Counted from the first letter of the stretch, positions 1 to 11,099 are shown. The stretch is 64,000 nucleotides of DNA from Neoarius graeffei (GCF_027579695.1 NC_083587.1:53082021-53146020); one strand, 5' to 3'. Notes: generated by a model from the letters alone, not told the origin. Made by a program: numbers and translations.

Positions 1-338
1 GCTACACACAATACAAAGTGCAAACATCGACAATAAAAGTGCAGACAACAAAGACAGTGTAAAAATGACAACTAGCACAAACAACAGTATATTGCCAACC
101 AGTACCTTTTACTGTTAACATGTGGAAAGCTGAGTGTGTGTATTGAGGTAGTATATCTTAAAAGGAATAATTAAGTGAACATTGTGTGTGCAAGAAGCAT
201 TGTAAACCTTGTAAAAATGATAGTGCATGATTGTTCACAATGTTTACAATGCTTCTCACATCAGTTCCACTTATTTCCACCACTATAACAAAGCATAACA
301 AGAAGACAGAGTCATCTATATCCCCGTCCTCTATACCA

Positions 339-925
339 ACTATACAGTATACCAAGTTTCAAGATATTATTTGTCACATTTTTCAAGTTCTGCTGCAGGA
401 AACCAACATATCTTAGTATCTTTACACTGACTTCAGCAGCCCATGGCATAAGCCCACCAAACCTTTGGTCCAGGTGAGCTAAAAATTAAAAATTTTCACA
501 TTTCTTAGTATCAAAAGGCACATATACATTACTTAATCAACACATATACCAACTTTCAAGACCATACCACTCATAGTTTTCAAGTTCTGTTCCGGAACAA
601 AACCTACCCCTAAGACTAACCTGAGAGACTAAGTCTGAAATTGTTTCCATGGAAATATGAAAAATTTCTCAAATTTCTTTGTATGAAAAGGCACATCTAC
701 ATCACCTTGTTAACATGTATACCAAGTTTCAAATCCGTATCATGAATAGTTTTGGATATATGCTTCGGAAACTAACATTGCTCTTAGAAACTAAGTCAAA
801 ATCTATTTTTTATGTAAAATTTTGAAATATACTTCTTTTCAAAAATCCAAAATAGCAAAAGGCACCAGTTCACATGTTGCTTGATATGTATACAAAGTTT
901 CATGAAGCGATCTTCAGTAGTTTTA
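339..925. repeat. Degenerate tandem repeat, period about 171-197 bp
   Basis: Four diverged copies share the order: a stretch like ATACCAAGTTTCAA, then TAGTTTT, then GGAAAC. The ACCAAGTTTC-like anchor recurs at about 351, 548, 721 and 892, giving spacings of 197, 173 and 171. The fourth copy is interrupted at a TTAA by the fold-back element that follows and resumes at about 1650. No coding potential is evident. Confidence 0.6.
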
Positions 926-926
926 A

Positions 927-1645
927 AGGAACAGTCCACCGTATTTCCATAATGAAATATGCTCTTACCTGAATTGAGACGAGCTGCTCCGTACCTGTCC
1001 GAGCTTTGCGCGACCTCCCAGTTAGTCAGACGCAGTCCGACGCACTGTCACTCCTGTTAGCAATGTAGCTAGGCTCAGTATGGCCAACGGTATTTTTGGG
1101 GGCTGTAGTTAGATGTGACCAAACTCTTCCGCGTTTTTCCTGTTTACATAGGTTTATATGACCATTGATATGAAACAAGTTCAGTTAAAAAAATTGAAAC
1201 GTAGCGATTTTCTATGCTATGGAAAGTCCGCACTATAATGACAGGCGTACTAACACCTTCTGCGCGCTTCGGCAGCGCATTGATATCTGAGCTCCGTATC
1301 AATGCGCTGCCGAAGTGCGCAGAAGGTGTTAGTATGCCTGTCATTATAGTGCGGACTTTCCATAGCATAGAAAATCGCTACGTTTCAATTTTTTTAACTG
1401 AACTTGTTTCATATCACTGGTCATATAAACCTATGTAAACAGGAAAAACGCGGAAGAGTTTGGTCACATCTAACTACAGCCCCAAAAAATACCATTGGCC
1501 ATACTGAGCCTAGCTACATTGCTAACAGGAGTGACAGCGCATCTGACTAACTGGGAGGTCACGCAAAGCTCGGATAGGTACGGAGCAGCTCGTCTCAATT
1601 CAGGTAAGAGCATATTTCATTATGGAAATACGGTGGACTGTTCCT
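927..1645. mobile_element. Fold-back (palindromic) DNA element with TTAA target duplication
   Basis: The whole 719-bp element is one inverted repeat centred near 1286, with arms of about 350 bp and only a few mismatches. The termini AGGAACAGTCCACCG and its complement sit exactly between TTAA at 923-926 and TTAA at 1646-1649. TTAA duplications are typical of piggyBac and Kolobok-type elements. Open frames inside are mirror images of each other and are not convincing genes. It is a non-autonomous MITE-like element inserted in the fourth copy of the tandem repeat. Confidence 0.8.
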
Positions 1646-1704
1646 TTAAAGATATGGCCCAGAAACGAAAATGTGACTGGACGGATGGACAGAACCCATT
1701 TCTA

Positions 1705-3321
1705 CAGTGCCTTGAAAAAGTATTCATACCCCTTGAACTTTTTCACATTTTTCCACCTTACAACCACGAACTTAAAAGCTTTTTATTGAGATTTTATGTG
1801 ATAGACCAATACAGAGTAGCACATAATTGTGAAGTGAAACAAAAATGATAAATGGTCTTCAAAATTTTAAACAAATAAAAATCTGAAAAATGTGATGTGC
1901 ATTAGTATTCAGCCCCCCTGCGTCAATACTTTGTAGAGCCACCTTCTGCTGCAATTACAGCTGCAAGTCTTTTGTGGTATGTCTCTAGCAGCTTTGTACA
2001 TCTAGACACTGAAATTTTTGCCCATTCTTCTTTGCAAAATAGCTCAAGCTCAGCCAAATTGGATGGAGGGCGTCTGTGAACAGCAATTTTCAAGTCTTGC
2101 CACAGATGCTCAATGGGATTTAGGTCTTGACTTTGACTGGGCCATTCTAACACATGAATATTCTTTGATCTAAACCATTCCATTGTAGCTCTGGCTGTAT
2201 GTTTAGGGTCATTGTCTTGCTGGAAGGTGAATCTCCTTCCCAGTCTCAAGTCTTTTGCAGCCTCCAACAGGTTTTCTCCCAGGATTGCCCTGTATTTAGC
2301 TCCATCCATCTTCCCATCAACTCTGACCAGCTTCCCTGTCCCTGCTGAAGAAAAGCATCCCCATAGCATGATGCCGCCACCACCATGTTTCACAATGGGG
2401 ATGGTGTGTGCAGGGTGATGAGCAGTGTTAGTTTTCTGCCACACATAGCGCTTTGCATTTAGGCCAAAAAGTTCAACTTTGGTCTCATCTGACCAAAGCA
2501 CCTTCTTCCACATGTTTGCTGTGTCCCCTACATGGCTTCTGGCAAACTGCAAACGGGACTTCTTCTGCCTGTCTTTCAATAATGGCTTTCTTCTTGCCAC
2601 TCTTCCAAAAAGGCCAGATTTGTGGAGTGTACGACTTATAGTTGTCCTGTGCACAGATTCTCCCACCTGAGCTGTGGATTTCTGCAGCTCCTCCAGAGTG
2701 ATCATGGGCCTCTTGGCTGCTTCTCTGACCAGTGCTCTCCTTGCTCGCTCTGTCAATTTAGGTGGACGGCCATGTCTTGGTAGGTTTGCAGTTGTGCCAT
2801 ACTTTTTCCATTTTTGAATGATGGATTGAACAGTGCTTGTTGAGATGTTCAGAGATTGGGATATTTTTTTATAACCTAACCCTGCTTTAAACTTCTCCAG
2901 AACTTTATCCCTGACCTGTCTGGTGAGTTCTTTGGTCTTCATGATGCTGTTTGTTCTTCAGTGTTCTCTAACAAACCACTGAGGCCTTCACAGAACAAGT
3001 GTATTTATGCTGAGTGTAAATTACACACAGTAGGACTCTATTAACTAATTAGATGACTTCTGAAGGCAATTGATTGCACTGAATTGTATTTAGAGGTATC
3101 AGAGTACAGGGGGCTGAATGCTAATGCACACCACATTTTTCAGATTTTTATTTGTTTAAAATTTTGAAGACCATTTATCATTTTCGTTTCACTTCACAAT
3201 TATGTGCTACTCTGTGTTGGTCTATCACATAAAATCTCAATAAAAAACTTTTAAGTTCGTGGTTGTAAGGTGGAAAAATGTGAAAAAGTTCAAGGGGTAT
3301 GAATACTTTTTCAAGGCACTG
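1705..3321 (-). mobile_element. Tc1-like transposon, complete copy (Tc1-1)
   Basis: The element starts CAGTGCCTTGAAAAAGTATTC and ends with the complement. It is flanked by TA at 1703-1704 and 3322-3323. The terminal inverted repeats are long, about 212 bp (1705-1916 and 3110-3321). A single transposase gene lies on the minus strand between them. Length (1617 bp), TA duplication and one-ORF organisation are the normal form of fish Tc1 elements. A second copy of the family lies at 14274-16005. Confidence 0.93.
1923..2942 (-). CDS. Tc1-like transposase, apparently intact
   Basis: A 339-residue open frame with no stop or frameshift, the usual length for fish Tc1 transposases. It would bind the element's inverted repeats and cut and paste the element into TA sites in the nucleus. 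Residues 1-60 form the first helix-turn-helix (KKISQSLNISTSTVQSII) followed by a GRPPK linker. A second helix-turn-helix spans about 65-115, ending with GRVARRKPLL. The catalytic triad is visible as WSDE (D152), QQDND (D243) and NPIEHLW (E278), with 34 residues between the last two, i.e. DD34E. The glycine-rich VKHGGGGIMLWG box is present. One deviation is SQSQDLNPIE where relatives have [10 protein letters not shown]. The start is the first ATG of the frame, next to TTCATGATG. Activity is unproven. Confidence 0.92.
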   Translation of the reverse strand: MKTKELTRQVRDKVLEKFKAGLGYKKISQSLNISTSTVQSIIQKWKKYGTTANLPRHGRPPKLTERARRALVREAAKRPMITLEELQKSTAQVGESVHRTTISRTLHKSGLFGRVARRKPLLKDRQKKSRLQFARSHVGDTANMWKKVLWSDETKVELFGLNAKRYVWQKTNTAHHPAHTIPIVKHGGGGIMLWGCFSSAGTGKLVRVDGKMDGAKYRAILGENLLEAAKDLRLGRRFTFQQDNDPKHTARATMEWFRSKNIHVLEWPSQSQDLNPIEHLWQDLKIAVHRRPPSNLAELELFCKEEWAKISVSRCTKLLETYHKRLAAVIAAEGGSTKY

Positions 3322-3398
3322 TATATCCCCTGCCAAATTTCGTTTGGGTGGGGGATAATAAATAAAACTGCATAATATGATAATATAGAATAATTAGT

Positions 3399-3775
3399 GG
3401 CGGCACGGTGGTGTAGTGGTTAGCGCTGTCGCCTCACAGCAAGAAGGTCCTGGGTTCGAACCCCGGGTCCGGCGAGGGCCTTTCTGTGTGGAGTTTGCAT
3501 GTTCTCCCCGTGTCCGCGTGGGTTTCCTCCGGGTGCTCCGGTTTCCCCCACAGTCCAAAGACATGCAGGTTAGGTTAACTGGTGACTCTAAATTGACCGT
3601 AGGTGTGAATGTGAGTGTGAATGGTTGTCTGTGTCTATGTGTCAGCCCTGTGATGACCTGGCGACTTGTCCAGGGTGTACCCCGCCTTTCGCCCGTAGTC
3701 AGCTGGGATAGGCTCCAGCTTGCCTGCGACCCTGTAGAAGGATAAAGCGGCTAGAGATAATGAGATGAGATGAGA
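3399..3775 (+). repeat. tRNA-derived SINE, copy 1
   Basis: The head carries RNA polymerase III boxes that match consensus: box A TGGTGTAGTGG at 3409-3419 and box B GGTTCGAACCC at 3453-3463. The body ends in the widespread fish 3' module (TCAGCTGGGATAGGCTCCAGC) and a GAGATGAGATGAG tail. The 5' target duplication GAATAATTAGT lies at 3388-3398. Its partner is found only after SINE copy 2 (4449-4459), because the region was duplicated in tandem. Confidence 0.92.
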
Positions 3776-3993
3776 GTACAGGGGGCTGAATGCTAATGCA
3801 CACCACATTTTTCAGATTTTTATTTGTTTAAAATTTTGAAGACCATTTATCATTTTCGTTTCACTTCACAATTATGTGCTACTCTGTGTTGGTCTATCAC
3901 ATAAAATCTCAATAAAAAACTTTTAAGTTCGTGGTTGTAAGGTGGAAAAATGTGAAAAAGTTCAAGGGGTATGAATACTTTTTCAAGGCACTG
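3776..3993. mobile_element. Duplicated right end of Tc1-1
   Basis: This is a second copy of the right inverted repeat of Tc1-1 (3104-3321), which I could not distinguish from the first by eye. It is followed by the same 77-bp flank. It belongs to a 672-bp tandem duplication and has no transposase. Confidence 0.88.
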
Positions 3994-4070
3994 TATATCC
4001 CCTGCCAAATTTCGTTTGGGTGGGGGATAATAAATAAAACTGCATAATATGATAATATAGAATAATTAGT

Positions 4071-4448
4071 GGCGGCACGGTGGTGTAGTGGTTAGCGCTG
4101 TCGCCTCACAGCAAGAAGGTCCTGGGTTCGAGCCCCATGGCCGGCGAGGGCCTTTCTGTGCGGAGTTTGCATGTTCTCCCCGTGTCCGTGTGGGTTTCCT
4201 CCGGGTGCTCCGGTTTCCCCCACAGTCCAAAGACATGCAGGTTAGGTTAACTGGTGACTCTAAATTGACCGTAGGTGTGAATGTGAGTGTGAATGGTTGT
4301 CTGTGTCTATGTGTCAGCCCTGTGATGACCTGGCGACTTGTCCAGGGTGTACCCCGCCTTTCGCCCGTAGTCAGCTGGGATAGGCTCCAGCTTGCCTGCG
4401 ACCCTGTCGAACAGGATAAAGCAGCTAGAGATAATGAGGATGAGATGA
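4071..4448 (+). repeat. tRNA-derived SINE, copy 2
   Basis: Same family as 3399-3775 and in the same flanking context 672 bp downstream. It differs at several places, for example GAGCCCCATGGCCGG instead of GAACCCCGGGTCCGG, and CTGTCGAACAGGATAAAGCAG instead of CTGTAGAAGGATAAAGCGG. The right target duplication GAATAATTAGT is at 4449-4459. Confidence 0.92.
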
Positions 4449-4459
4449 GAATAATTAGT

Positions 4460-6110
4460 ACAGGGTCTTACATTAGTGGGTCAGTTACTCTTCTGGGTGA
4501 CACTGGGTAGTGTCTTTATAACTTATTACCTCCTCTTTACAATTGTATACTGTCATGTCAAACAGTGCTGAGTGTGTTGCAAAGATGTTTAGTAAATGTG
4601 TCCTGTGAATAAGAGTCCTGGGATGAGCACAGGGCAGTCCTTATGACTACAACAGGTACAAAACAAAATGATTAATAATGCCGAACTTAACGTACAGTCA
4701 GCAGACTCATGAATGCTTGGCCAACACACTTTCCCAAGAGCAAGATCAGAGAGCTTGTGAGAGATTGCCAAGCCTCAAAGTGCGGTAAAATCAACACTAG
4801 CCAGCCCTGCCACATTAACTAAATCACTGTTCACTTCTTGTGAACCGCACTGATGCACCGATGAGCTGCGGAAACATATTATGAGCACTTAAGGAAATTT
4901 GTTACAATACAATACAGGTCCAATTAGACAGAATGCTGTGTGCTATATCAAAGCACGTCCGCAATAGTCCTTTTATTATAGTGGTAAGGCAAAGCACTAT
5001 AAATTTGAGATAACTACTTGAGTCCAATTTAAGTAGTTCAGGATTCTAGTAAACACATCATTTCGTGCAGTCGGACGTATCTTCTTCAGAAGCTCAGTTG
5101 AAGGAAATCACTACCTAATTTTGCCTAAATTACCTCTACATTGAAGGCTGTACATTCCCCAAGATAAAGATGTTTTATTTTATCCATCCTATTTGTATCT
5201 GTGCAATCCACTATTTTAAATTCCACAACTCTAGATCAGGATTAATAGACAGAAATCAATCTGTGCTGGACTTTGAATAAACAGCATCACATTTGTGCTG
5301 TGTTTCTGAATTTTATTTTATTTATTTTATTTATTTTTTGCTTTTTGTATACACACATTGATAGCATGTCTCGTTTGCTGGTTGTTCGGTGAAAAAACGT
5401 CTTTGAACACAGTCTCTGGAAATGAAGTCATTTAAAATAAAAACGTAATGCTACTTTTTTAAACTTCGCCAAAATCCAATTTTGCTTCGAAAACAACAGC
5501 AAAGCAAGCTTTCACTGTAGCTTATCTGTTTCCGTTGCAACACAATCTCATCTTGAGACAAGCTCTTCACACTTTCCTGGCAGCACATTAGTCCTTTAAT
5601 CAGACCTGCCACCCAGTTGGAGTCCTGCATAATTTTGGCCTTGTCCTAAGTGCCGCCACACTACAGACCTTTCCCAACACTTCCATCCTGATAGTGTATC
5701 AATCACAGAGGCCCTAGTCTTCCGCCTGGTGGTCCGCCTTGTCACTAGGGATGCAGTCCACCCATTGAGGTCTTCATATCACAGTGCTTATCAGTTCACT
5801 CATTTTCTCTCATTATGGGGAGCGTGCACTTTCAAAGCCTGGCAATGGGAGAAACCTCCATAGGGGTTCTTTGATTTTATTTTTGTTTTGCTCCCGTACC
5901 AGTCCATCAGAGGACCTATATTTGTAATAGGGATGTAAGTGAATAAGAATACATTATTTGGAATGAACGTATAACGTGTTCTCAACAGATACAAAGGTAA
6001 ATACAAATAGGAGGAGCCCTATGCAGTTTGGTTGTTTGGTTTTGTGTGTGTGTGTTTTTTGGAGACCTTTTCCTTTTCTTGTTTTAAATTTTTATTATTA
6101 TGTCACTGAT
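4460..6110. other. No recognisable gene or repeat
   Basis: AT-rich DNA with only short chance open frames. A TTTTA/TTTAT-rich tract lies near 5310-5340. Nothing here matches the repeat families seen elsewhere in the window. Confidence 0.5.
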
Positions 6111-6116
6111 TGTGCT

Positions 6117-6182
6117 TGAGGCTCTAGCTTGTCCATGACTCTGCACAGGATAAGTGGTTACGGATAATGGATGGATGGATGA
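6117..6182 (+). repeat. SINE 3' fragment
   Basis: GAGGCTCTAGCTTGTCCATGAC through GGATAAGTGGTTACGGATAATGGATGGATGGA matches the 3' end and tail of the window's SINE family in diverged form. Confidence 0.65.
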
Positions 6183-6692
6183 TTGTGCTTGATGGCATCT
6201 TCACCTGTGTAAAGGTGCCAATCATTGTGCCACATATGTTTTAAAAGGAAAATACTTTTTTTTGAGGAAAGTAGGTTAAATAATTTCTACAGTCTTGTGA
6301 GTGCAATATTTAAATCATTGTGTTCAATCCTGAGGCTTCCAAAACCTTCTGGTTTTCACCCCATGACATCATAGGCCTTTGATGTGAAAGCCCTCTCTCT
6401 TCCAAGACTAAGTTCGCATGCATATTGTTCTTTTATTTCCATTTCTGTAACATTTTAAGTTTTTATGGAGAAGAGTTGCTCACCCTTCGTCCAACCCTCC
6501 TCATTTCTCATCCAGGCTTGGGACCGGCCATGGCAGAGTTTTTAAATCGTTGTATGTAATGTTTCTTTTATACCAATAACTAAATAAATAGGCCTCACTC
6601 TTGAAGGGTGCCAATATTTCTGCAGCTGAGATACACCTTACTTTTACCCCCATTTCTGAGATGTGAATTCTAACCTGACAGCTTTTTACAAA

Positions 6693-6695
6693 GAC

Positions 6696-6749
<54 letters not shown>

Positions 6750-6750
6750 C
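6693..6750. repeat. (TTTC)n microsatellite
   Basis: An almost uninterrupted TTTC tetranucleotide array. The minus-strand open frame rich in Lys-Glu-Arg here is an artefact of this repeat. The DNA from 6751 to 7554 shows no recognisable gene. Confidence 0.95.
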
Positions 6751-7554
6751 ATCTACACTCTATATTGTAATTAAAGTTGCCTTGACACATTGATGCTCTG
6801 CTTTAGTACTTTCAATGTATGTCTCATTTTAAAATTCTTCAAGCCCACTCCCTTTACATTTCAGGATACCACTTGACGCCAGCTCCGTAAAAGTATTGTC
6901 CAGCAGCAGTTCCCGGTTTTGTCTTCTATCTCTTTCAGTAAACAAACAAGAGTCCTTCAGACAATAGAGTAATATTTTGGAGCCTGGAACGTAGCCCTTG
7001 TCTCTAAGGAACAATGATGCTCTTAGATGCACTCTATAGTGCTTCAGACAGACCCTCCAGAAAGAGGATACAGACAGATAAGAACCAAAGGACAAATTAC
7101 CCCTCACTGTCACATGCACTGTGTGTCACGTACAACGGTAAAAACTACCCAACACTTAGACCCACCACAACAGCACAATGACTCTACTACTGTACTCCTT
7201 TATAGATTTTGCTTTATATAATTATTATGACTTTGGAACCTTTAAAACGTCACATCACTCAATTAACTCAATCAATTTTTTTTTTACTTATATTGTTGTA
7301 TCTGGTTCTAATCTTCCTGAGCTTCATTTCAACATTAACTATGCATCAAGTCTTAAGAAAAAGCTTAGCTTGGCTTTCCTTCATATCTATTTATTAATTA
7401 ATTTATATCAATTCTACATTTATCTTCTGTATTAATATGCATTACTTACCCTAAAAGTAAATTAAATAAATAAATAAATAACAGTAATTAAAATCCTTAA
7501 AAGCACCTAAAATCTTTGAATTTATTCAAAATAATTAGTTTTAAAAATACACTA

Positions 7555-7794
7555 CACTGTCAGAAATAGGGGTACAGTAGGAGTCCATTTCTGTACAGTC
7601 TACACAAATGTACCCCCTAGGGCTCATTATTGGACTTCAGGGTAACTATGTGTACTGTTTTAGGATCAAAAAGGTACATATATGTTCTCAATCAGTATAT
7701 AAACAATACAAATAAATACCTTACAGGGTCCTGCTCAAGTGACAAGCCGTAGTACTCCTAAAGGTACAGTGATGTACTTTGTTTTCTGAGAGTG
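7555..7794. mobile_element. 240-bp MITE with TA duplication
   Basis: The termini CACTGTCAGAAATAGGGGTACAGT and, in complement, CACTCTCAGAAAACAAAGTACA are similar over about 25 bp. They are flanked by TA at 7553-7554 and 7795-7796. No coding capacity. It is a Tc1/mariner-style non-autonomous element. Confidence 0.75.
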
Positions 7795-7796
7795 TA

Positions 7797-9318
7797 CATG
7801 GTTTTTTTTGTTTGTTTGTTTTTTTCAAAGTAAAAGATACACACGAGCTACAAAAGAAGTACCCTTGAAAGTACCAATACAGCGAGGAGGAAAATACAGT
7901 TTAGGTGAATAAGGTAGCATTGCTGCTCCGGGGTCTTGGGTTTGATCCTGAGCTCAGGTTACTCTCCGTGTGTAGCTTCTGTGCATGTTCTCCCCATGTT
8001 CTCTGGGTTCTCTCATTGCAGGTGGGTGGATTTGCTCTGCTAGATTGCCCTTGGTGTGTGTAGGGGCTTCTACTGAGATCACATTCTGAGATTTTCATGT
8101 TGTGAAAAACAGGTTAGGCTTTTTCTTTTTCTTCTTTTTTCCTTTTTTTTATATGTATTTAAGTGATCATGAACTAGTTAATGAGAACTTGTTCAATTTA
8201 CACAAATGCTACATTTTACCAGACAAAGAAAGCATCAGAGTTTTACCGTTTAAAAATGTTTATAACTTTCATAACAACCCATTTCACAATAACTTTTAAA
8301 AAAAAATGAGCAGGACATAACAGAATCCTCCTGACTCCCATGTGCATGTGAACTGCACAAAGCCACTCAGCCAGCTTTGTGATTTTATTTTAGCATCACT
8401 GAGTAGTCTAAACAAAGAAGGGCCAGTTGATGTTCACTATAAAGAAGAATATCTGATCCCCAAGGTGAAGAAAAGCTGCGAAACAATTGAAGGAAGCGCA
8501 TTAACTTTTACATCAACGAGTTTTAATAGGTCTAATTAATACAGGCAGTTATAGCGTCTAACTATAATACTGTTTGTGCGAGCAAAGACAATTACCAAAT
8601 TAATAGTAAATTGTGTTTTGCATTACCAAATATGCAGCATCTACAGTAAGACACTAAAAATAGTCATTGTCATTGTCAAACCATGGGGGGGGGGGATGGA
8701 CAACAACACGTGCCCGAGATACCATCATGTACTGATTATGACTGTATTATTGAACTAGTTTAAGAAAGATCCAAAAAAAAACCCTAAAATGTTTGAGATG
8801 AGCTGAAGTAGTGTTTAATTTTTGGTGTGGATTTAAACTTAAAGTGTTAAAGGGAAACCTTGGGATTTTCTTTTACCTGGGCCCTATTTTCCAATCTTTT
8901 TGGGTCCAAATTTTTTAAAATCATTTTTAAATAGTATTGAGTTAGAATGCTATAATCGGCAACAGCAACACAACAATACAGTGCAATCCTACAAAGCAAT
9001 CATCCGTGTCAAAGTAAACTGCTTGTTTTTGCCACTGAAAGGCTCATAATGTTATTATAAATATCTGACAACATGCAAATGATCCTTACAGAGATACACT
9101 TGTGTCTGTTTACCTCAATAACTGGAAAAAAAAAAACCTGTACAAAATGACTGTTTCGTTTAGGGTTAGTAATGAGGTAAAACAATTAAATAATGATGTG
9201 ATTTGAAACAGGTGATCGAAACCAGGATTCCAAAATACTGAGGGATTGAAAATTAATTGGGGCTTTGCCTTGTATTCCTCCCCTGTCACAAACTATGTGA
9301 ACTATGTTACGAATCAAA

Positions 9319-9365
<47 letters not shown>

Positions 9366-9455
9366 GTTTTTAAAAACCCACCATGGGACACTGTAGAAAA
9401 CAAAAACAGAATGTGATGCTATGCAAATCAGGGAAATCCTATTTCATTGAAAATA
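7797..9455. other. No recognisable gene; one possible diverged SINE-like stretch
   Basis: The stretch 7917-8060 (GGGTCTTGGGTTTGATCC, then GCATGTTCTCCCCATGTTCTCTGGG) resembles the head and centre of a highly diverged tRNA-derived SINE. Poly-purine and poly-G runs occur near 8684-8694. An (AAT)n microsatellite is at 9318-9360. The rest shows only chance open frames. Confidence 0.45.
9318..9360. repeat. (AAT)n microsatellite
   Basis: Fourteen or so consecutive AAT units. Confidence 0.95.
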
Positions 9456-10400
9456 CAGGGTGTTTCAAAAAATTTGATATTATTTGAGATGTAACTATCC
9501 CGGCGGCACGGTGGTGTAGTGGTTAGCGCTGTCGCCTCACAGCAAGAAGGTCCTGGGTTCGAACCCTGGGTCCGGCGAGGGCCTTTCTGTGTGGAGTTTG
9601 CATGTTCTCCCCGTGTCCGCGTGGGTTTCCTCCGGGTGCTCCGGTTTCCCCCACAGTCCAAAGACATGCAGGTTAGGTTAACTGGTGACTCTAAATTGAC
9701 CGTAGGTGTGAATGTGAGTGTGAATGGTTGTCTGTGTCTATGTGTCATCCCTGTGATGACCTGGCGACTTGTCCAGGGTGTACCCCGCCTTTCGCCCGTA
9801 GTCAGCTGGGATAGGCTCCAGCTTGCCTGCGACCCTGTAGAAGGATAAAGCGGCTAGAGATAATGAATGAATGAATGATGTAACTATCCCAGAAACTACA
9901 TAGTCAAGGCAAATGAAACTGAACAGGTTTAATGTTGAGCAATATAAGATTTATTCCTCCAAATTTGAATGAGAAATTCAAAGGTATGTGGATTCCATGA
10001 ATGATTTCACAAATTTTCAATATTCGTGAACCTGCTCGACCATCTCTTCTGATGCTGGTGGTCGTCCAGATCCTTTTGCCCTGCACACACAGCCTTCCTG
10101 TTTGAACTTTTTGTGCCGTGTCCAAATCTGCATTGCGGTTGGTGCATTTTTCGAGAATTCTCTCATAAATGCACGCTATACAGTCTTGTTCGACTGTGTT
10201 CGAGTGTACTCTAACACACAAAACGCCTTTTATTTTCCAGTGAATGGCATTTCTATACCTAAAAAGATAAAAACAAAAAAACATTCAACATAAAATTTTG
10301 ACCTGTTTCCACACATGCTGTTAAAATTTGAGGTCAATTGAACAAAAATTGGCAAAGTTATTAGATTTCGAAATGATATAAAATTTTTTGAAACACCCTG
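9456..10400 (-). mobile_element. Mariner-like element relic with a DUF4817-type DNA-binding segment, split by a SINE
   Basis: The inverted termini CAGGGTGTTTCAAAAAATTT (9456-9475) and complement (10381-10400) match over 20 bp. They are flanked by TA at 9454-9455 and 10401-10402. On the minus strand around 10045-10175, one frame reads as a helix-turn-helix segment containing MREFSKNAPTAMQIWTRHKK, then CVCRAKGSGRPPASEEMVEQ, and then hits a stop. That pattern resembles the N-terminal domain (DUF4817) of arthropod-type mariner transposases. No catalytic domain remains, so the element is an internally deleted relic. A SINE lies inside it at 9502-9876. Confidence 0.72.
9502..9876 (+). repeat. tRNA-derived SINE, copy 3
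   Basis: Full-length copy with intact A and B boxes and an (ATGA)n tail. A perfect 14-bp target duplication GATGTAACTATCCC sits at 9488-9501 and 9877-9890. It is inserted in the mariner relic. Confidence 0.95.
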
Positions 10401-10509
10401 TATATCTATTCCTGTTTCAGACCTGCAACACATTCCAAAAAAGGGCAGTTTAGGGTTGTTAATGAGGTAAAAAATTAAATAATGATGTGATTTGAAACAG
10501 GTGATTGAA

Positions 10510-10882
10510 ATCCATCCATCCATCCATTATCTGTAGCCACTTATCCTGTTCTACAGGGTCACAGGCAAGCTGGAGCCTATCCCAGCTGACTATGGGCGAG
10601 AGGTGGGGTACACCTTGGACAAGTTGCCAGGTCATCGCGGGACTGACACAGAGACAAACAACCATTCACATTCACACCTACGGTCAATTTAGAGCCACCA
10701 ATTAGCCTAACCTGCATGTCTTTGGACTGTGGGGGAAACCAGAGCACTCGGAGGAAACCCACGCGGACACGGGGAGAACATGCAAACTCCAGACAGAAAG
10801 GCCCTCACCGACCGCTGGGCTCGAACCCAGGACCTTCTTGCTGTGAGGCGACAGTGCTAACTACTACACCACTGTGCCACCC
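10510..10882 (-). repeat. tRNA-derived SINE, copy 4 (reverse)
   Basis: Begins at the (CATC)n tail and ends with the complement of the GGGTGGCACAGTGGTG head. Box B reads as GGCTCGAACCC in complement orientation. The head abuts an (AGATT)n array. Confidence 0.9.
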
Positions 10883-10937
10883 AGATTAGATTAGATTAGA
10901 TTAGATTAGATTAGATTAGATTAGATTAGATTAGATT
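10883..10937. repeat. (AGATT)n microsatellite
   Basis: Eleven pentanucleotide units, starting directly at the head of the preceding SINE. Confidence 0.95.
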
Positions 10938-10951
10938 GGCTGGTGTTGAGT

Positions 10952-11048
10952 GGTATATCAGATATATTCCATTCAGCTAGCATGATATTGAACGAGTCAA
11001 AGATGAGTTCAGCATCATGCTAGCTGAATGGAATGTATCCAATATACC
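10952..11048. repeat. Imperfect inverted repeat, arms about 42 bp
   Basis: The arm 10952-10993 pairs with 11007-11048 around a 13-nt loop. The core GCATGATATTGAAC opposes GTTCAGCATCATGC and CATTCAGCTAG opposes CTAGCTGAATG. No target duplication was found, so it may be a MITE core or simply a hairpin. Confidence 0.6.
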
Positions 11049-11060
11049 ATGAAAAACAGC

Positions 11061-11061
<1 letters not shown>

Positions 11062-11098
<37 letters not shown>
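11062..11098. repeat. (ATT)n microsatellite
   Basis: About twelve ATT units. Confidence 0.95.

Positions 11099-11099
<1 letters not shown>

Noticed and set aside
1144-1438. Two overlapping 74-codon frames on opposite strands with nearly the same protein
   Set aside because: They are mirror images produced by the fold-back element, not genes.
3416-3745. Recurrent 109-codon frame beginning MVSAVASQQEGPGFEP (also at 4088 and 9519)
   Set aside because: It is the SINE body read in one frame; similar frames appear at every SINE copy.
6501-6752. Lys-Glu-Arg-rich 83-codon minus-strand frame
   Set aside because: Generated by the (TTTC)n microsatellite.
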